Shown: positions 31,379 through 34,189 of the stretch, piece by piece | How positions within the stretch are numbered: position 1 is the first letter of the stretch | Layout: each line of letters opens with the position of its first letter | The notes under the pieces: model-generated | What the model was told of the DNA's origin: nothing | The model's database searches: none | Seen by the model: the letters and a program-made list of their open reading frames with translations, nothing else | Source of the DNA: Clostridia bacterium | GTDB taxonomy: Bacteria; Bacillota; Clostridia; Oscillospirales; CAG-272 | Direction of reading: 5' to 3' | Length of the DNA: 34,189 bases | Assembly (NCBI GenBank): GCA_017399305.1 | Contig: JAFQDK010000018.1 | Span: 66,363 to 100,551 of the forward strand | Made by a program: the position numbers and the translations under genes

Positions 31379-32338
31379 TTACAGAGTATTAGCAGAGCCG
31401 AGAACGTTTACGATCTTGTGGTAAACAGTCTTCTTAACTTCCTCACGAGCAACAGAGAGATAACCTCTGGGGTCAAATACATCGGGAGACTCGTGCATTA
31501 CGCGGCGGATACCTGCGGTAAGTGCAAGACGGATATCGGAGTCGATATTGATCTTACATACTGCCATGGTAGCTGCCTTGCGGAGCTGCTCTTCAGGAAT
31601 ACCAACAGCATCCGGAAGCTTGCCGCCGATAGCGTTGATCTCCTTAACATAATGCTGAGGAACGGAAGAAGCACCGTGAAGAACGATCGGGAAACCGGGA
31701 AGGCGCTTGCCAACCTCTTCAAGAATGTCAAAACGAAGCGGAGGGGGAACGAGGATACCGTCTGCATTGCGTGTGCACTGTGCAGGGGTAAACTTGTATG
31801 CGCCATGAGAAGTACCGATAGAAATTGCAAGAGAGTCAACACCTGTGCGACCTACAAATTCCTCAACCTCTTCGGGCTTAGTGTAGGAAGACTCTTCGGC
31901 AACTACATCGTCCTCAACGCCTGCAAGTACGCCAAGCTCACCTTCAACAACAACGCCATTTGCGTGTGCATATTCAACAACCTTCTTGGTTACTGCAATA
32001 TTGTCCTCAAAAGAATGGTGAGAACCGTCTATCATAACAGAAGTAAAGCCACCGTCGATACAAGCCTTGCAGATTTCAAAATCTGCGCCGTGGTCAAGGT
32101 GAAGTGCAAGGTCGATACCGCTGTCAGCGATAGCAGCCTTAGCAAGTGCAAGGAGGTACTCCTGCTTTGCATACTTTCTTGCGCCAGCAGAAACCTGAAG
32201 AATAACAGGGGACTTAGCCTCACCTGCTGCCTCAGCGATTGCCTGGATGATCTCCATGTTGTTAATGTTGAAAGCGCCGATAGCGTAACCGCCCTCATAT
32301 GCCTTCTTGAACATTTCCTTTGTTGTTACAAGTGCCAT
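31379..32338 (-). CDS. fba: Class II fructose-1,6-bisphosphate aldolase
   Basis: Zinc-dependent glycolytic enzyme splitting fructose 1,6-bisphosphate to dihydroxyacetone phosphate and glyceraldehyde 3-phosphate. 319 residues. The catalytic Asp82 and zinc ligand His83 lie in LHLDHGAD. Further ligands are Glu134 (VEGELG), His178 (IGTSHGAYKF) and His221 (VLHGASSVP), and NIDSDIRLA binds phosphate. AGGAG stands about 8 nt before the ATG at 32336-32338. Codon choice is tighter than in the neighbours (for example frequent CTT, GCA, AAG), as expected for a highly expressed gene. A promoter flanked by an unusual inverted repeat lies upstream. The dihydroxyacetone phosphate made by the glp operon enters glycolysis at this enzyme's equilibrium. 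Confidence 0.96.
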   Translation of the reverse strand: MALVTTKEMFKKAYEGGYAIGAFNINNMEIIQAIAEAAGEAKSPVILQVSAGARKYAKQEYLLALAKAAIADSGIDLALHLDHGADFEICKACIDGGFTSVMIDGSHHSFEDNIAVTKKVVEYAHANGVVVEGELGVLAGVEDDVVAEESSYTKPEEVEEFVGRTGVDSLAISIGTSHGAYKFTPAQCTRNADGILVPPPLRFDILEEVGKRLPGFPIVLHGASSVPQHYVKEINAIGGKLPDAVGIPEEQLRKAATMAVCKINIDSDIRLALTAGIRRVMHESPDVFDPRGYLSVAREEVKKTVYHKIVNVLGSANTL

Positions 32339-32353
32339 AGTTTTATCTCCTAA

Positions 32354-32398
32354 GTTTAAATTGTTTTTTTATTAACATTATTCTACAACAATTTAAAC
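32354..32398. repeat. 12-bp inverted repeat flanking the fba start site
   Basis: GTTTAAATTGTT (32354-32365) and its exact complement AACAATTTAAAC (32387-32398) lie 21 nt apart. One arm is in the spacer of the fba promoter, the other in the 5' leader just before the ribosome site. Because the start point lies between them, they cannot pair in the RNA and are better read as two sites for one DNA-binding protein. Confidence 0.6.
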
Positions 32399-32408
32399 CA
32401 AAATGCAA
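32380..32408 (-). promoter_or_regulatory. Sigma-A promoter of fba
   Basis: On the minus strand, TTGCAT (32403-32408), a 17-nt spacer and TAGAAT (32380-32385). Transcription would start near 32373, giving a leader of about 35 nt. Confidence 0.7.
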
Positions 32409-32446
32409 GTGTATTTATTGCTTAATATTTCAATAATATTTTATAC

Positions 32447-32800
32447 CTATACAGTAGTGCCAAGTCCAAAGCTTATTGATATAGCATTGTCAACCGCACT
32501 CATCACTTTGTCATCAAGATGACCCATTTTTTCTTTCAATCGCTGTTTGTCTATTGTACGTATTTGCTCAAGCAGAACTACTGAGTCCTTCCCAAGTCCT
32601 ACCTTATCTGCATATATGTCAATATGTGTGGGAAGATGCGTCTTGCTCATCTTGCTTGTTATTGCCGCCGCTATCACTGTGGGGCTGTATTTGTTTCCCA
32701 CGTCGTTTTGCACAATAAGTACAGGGCGAAGTCCCCCCTGCTCCGAGCCAACAACAGGGCTTAAATCTGCGTAAAAAATATCTCCGCGTCGCACGCTCAT
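32447..32800 (-). CDS. mazF: MazF/PemK (EndoA-type) endoribonuclease toxin
   Basis: 117 residues, matching the length of Bacillus EndoA/MazF. The N-terminus [21 protein letters not shown], then RPVLIVQND with Arg25, AAAITSK with Thr48, and the later [11 protein letters not shown] are the family hallmarks; Arg25 and Thr48 correspond to the catalytic residues of the Bacillus enzyme as I recall them. It cleaves single-stranded RNA at short motifs. AAGGAG lies about 8 nt before the ATG. No MazE/EndoAI antitoxin gene is adjacent: 32801-32950 upstream is AT-rich with no reading frame, and fba lies downstream. Confidence 0.93.
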   Translation of the reverse strand: MSVRRGDIFYADLSPVVGSEQGGLRPVLIVQNDVGNKYSPTVIAAAITSKMSKTHLPTHIDIYADKVGLGKDSVVLLEQIRTIDKQRLKEKMGHLDDKVMSAVDNAISISFGLGTTV

Positions 32801-32950
32801 ACAGAGTCTCCTTTCTTTTTGTTTTGCATCAATATTCTTCCCTACAGCACATATCTTTTAATCAATTTTTATAAGGGAATTTATGACACTTTTTGCGCCC
32901 TCATTTTCAGTTTATTTTTATGCGGAGATTTTGGTGTTAATTGATTAATC

Positions 32951-32981
32951 AAAAAAGGCACTGCTTCGGCAGTGCCTTTTT
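32951..32981 (-). terminator. Intrinsic terminator of the hydrogenase gene
   Basis: AAAAAGGCACTGC (32952-32964) pairs with GCAGTGCCTTTTT (32969-32981) around a stable TTCG tetraloop. It lies 11 nt past the hydrogenase stop and has tails for either direction. Confidence 0.92.
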
Positions 32982-32992
32982 ATCATTTTATC

Positions 32993-34189
32993 TTACAGAC
33001 CGCGCTTTACGTAGCTGGTGTGAAGAATTTCATGAGCCTTGTGGCTGTTGGGCTCACCGAAGAATTCCTCGTAGAGCTTCTTAACAGCGCTGTTCTCATG
33101 AGACTTTCTGAGGTCCATATTCTTATCAGCGGTATAGAGAACTGCAGCTCTCTTAGCGCGAAGGTCAACATTGTTGCGAACCTTTGCAGGCTGATAAGGC
33201 TGACCGCCGCCGTTTACACAGCCACCGGGACATGCCATGATCTCGATAAAGTCAACCTTCTCCTCGCCGTTCTGTACAGCGGTGAGAAGCTTCTTAGCGT
33301 TTGCAGTACCGGAAGCAACTGCAACCTTGAGTTCGATATCGCCGAGCTTGTAAGTAGCACGCTTGATACCCTCGGTACCACGAACGTCCTCAAACTCAAG
33401 CTTTTCAAGAGGCTTGCCCTCGATAACTTCAGCAGCGGTACGGAGAGCAGCCTCCATAACACCACCGGTAGCACCGAAGATTGCGCCTGCACCGGAACCG
33501 ATGTCGAACGGAACGTCGAACTTCTCGTCAGCAAGGCCACGGAAGTCGATGCCTGCAACGTCGATCATCTTTGCAAGCTCTCTGGTGGTGATTGCAACGT
33601 CAACGTCGGGAACACCAGCAGCAGCCTGATTAGGACGACCAACCTCAAACTTCTTAGCAGTACAAGGAATTACAGAGACAAAGAAGATCTTAGCGGGATC
33701 GAGACCCATCTTCTGTGCATAGTAGGTCTTGTAGGTTGCACCGAACATCTGCTGAGGAGACTTACATGTAGAAAGGTTCTCAGTCATTTCGGGGAAGTAA
33801 TGCTCACAGAACTTGATCCAACCGGGGGAGCAAGAAGTGATCATAGGAAGTGCACCGCCGTTTTTAACTCTGCCGAGGAACTCGGTAGCCTCTTCCATAA
33901 TGGTGAGGTCAGCGGTTAGGTTCATGTCATATACACCGTCAAAGCCAAGGCGCTTCATAGCAGCAACCATCTGGCCCTCGGTGTCGGTGCCGGGCTCATA
34001 GCCGAAGCACTCACCGATCTGTGCACGAACAGAAGGAGCTGCACAGATTGCAACATGCATTTCAGGATCAGCGATAGCGTCAAATACCTTAGCGGTGTCA
34101 TCCTTTTCATAGAGAGCACCTACGGGACATGCAACTACGCACTGACCGCAGTTGATACAAGAGGTGTCAGCGAGATTGAGGCCGAAAGC
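32993..34189 (-). CDS. hydA: [FeFe]-hydrogenase catalytic subunit (HydA/HndD type), C-terminal 398 residues
   Basis: The 3' end is complete and the 5' end is cut by the window edge; the frame is open to 34189. The visible part begins inside a ferredoxin-like 4Fe-4S domain (SCINCGQCVVACPVGALYE) and continues with the H-cluster domain and the small C-terminal domain. H-cluster motifs: L1 TSCSPGW, L2 IPCTAKKFE and L3 MACPGGCVNGGGQP. The enzyme reduces protons or oxidises hydrogen, with electrons from ferredoxin or NAD(P)H; HndD-like members are parts of bifurcating complexes. The partner subunits would be upstream, outside the window. An ATG at 34058 is internal and not the start. High-expression codon use resembles that of fba. 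Confidence 0.95.
   Translation of the reverse strand, partial: AFGLNLADTSCINCGQCVVACPVGALYEKDDTAKVFDAIADPEMHVAICAAPSVRAQIGECFGYEPGTDTEGQMVAAMKRLGFDGVYDMNLTADLTIMEEATEFLGRVKNGGALPMITSCSPGWIKFCEHYFPEMTENLSTCKSPQQMFGATYKTYYAQKMGLDPAKIFFVSVIPCTAKKFEVGRPNQAAAGVPDVDVAITTRELAKMIDVAGIDFRGLADEKFDVPFDIGSGAGAIFGATGGVMEAALRTAAEVIEGKPLEKLEFEDVRGTEGIKRATYKLGDIELKVAVASGTANAKKLLTAVQNGEEKVDFIEIMACPGGCVNGGGQPYQPAKVRNNVDLRAKRAAVLYTADKNMDLRKSHENSAVKKLYEEFFGEPNSHKAHEILHTSYVKRGL

Noticed and set aside
31367-32353. 328-codon plus-strand frame
   Set aside because: It is the exact antisense of fba, caused by its codon bias; no ribosome site or family resemblance.
32801-32950. Antitoxin gene upstream of mazF
   Set aside because: No minus-strand frame longer than about seven codons with a start and ribosome site is present.
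32972-33919. 315-codon plus-strand frame
   Set aside because: Antisense shadow of the hydrogenase gene and covers its terminator.

Overview
The window looks like chromosomal sequence from an anaerobic member of the Firmicutes, class Clostridia, probably of Oscillospiraceae/Ruminococcaceae type. Support: sigma-A promoters of TTGACA-N17-TATAAT form, strong AGGAGG-type ribosome sites, U-tailed hairpin terminators, an [FeFe]-hydrogenase, a GlpP antiterminator, a YerC/TrpR-like gene heading the his operon, and a solitary MazF. The genus is inference only. I see no tRNA, rRNA, CRISPR array, phage gene or transposase.

Layout. (1) 1-2649, minus strand: the 5' end of a CofE-like F420 ligase-family gene, a GMP-synthetase ATP-pyrophosphatase-like protein with a degraded PP-loop, and dapA. 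(2) 2663-4234, plus: queA and ruvX; the queA promoter overlaps a possible dapA promoter on a perfect palindrome. (3) 4313-7788, plus: a membrane-anchored HtrA protease, a terminator, then an OmpR-type response regulator and histidine kinase. (4) 7823-8146: a hairpin-rich, MITE-like intergenic repeat, then the his promoter. (5) 8147-16590, plus: a gapless histidine operon, yerC-like/hisR, hisZ, G, D, C, B, H, A, F, IE and a PHP-type histidinol phosphatase, closed by a terminator. (6) 16655-23350, plus: a glycerol-3-phosphate operon with a terminator-like leader, an FAD dehydrogenase, an FAD/NAD oxidoreductase, a DUF1667 protein, GlpP, a HAD phosphatase, a glycerophosphodiesterase and a substrate-binding lipoprotein. 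(7) 23452-28313, plus, probably cotranscribed: a 950-residue secreted endonuclease/exonuclease/phosphatase-fold enzyme with a duplicated module on either side of its catalytic domain, and a cytoplasmic protein of unknown function that may be an alpha/alpha-barrel glycosidase. (8) 28414-30548, plus: a CPA2-type antiporter and an MgtC-family protein. (9) 30607-34189, minus: acyl-ACP thioesterase, class II fructose-bisphosphate aldolase, solitary MazF and the C-terminal part of an [FeFe]-hydrogenase.

How it fits together. The his operon supplies all steps from PRPP to histidinol and histidine, using the short HisG/HisZ form of the first enzyme; its first gene is a plausible regulator, and a palindrome lies between the -35 and -10 boxes. 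The glp region would release glycerol 3-phosphate from glycerophosphodiesters (GDPD), oxidise it (FAD dehydrogenase with partners) and sense it (GlpP acting on the leader). The secreted phosphodiesterase-fold enzyme and the binding lipoprotein suggest an extracellular scavenging arm, which is the least described part of the window and the most interesting. The remaining genes are ordinary housekeeping or fermentative functions.
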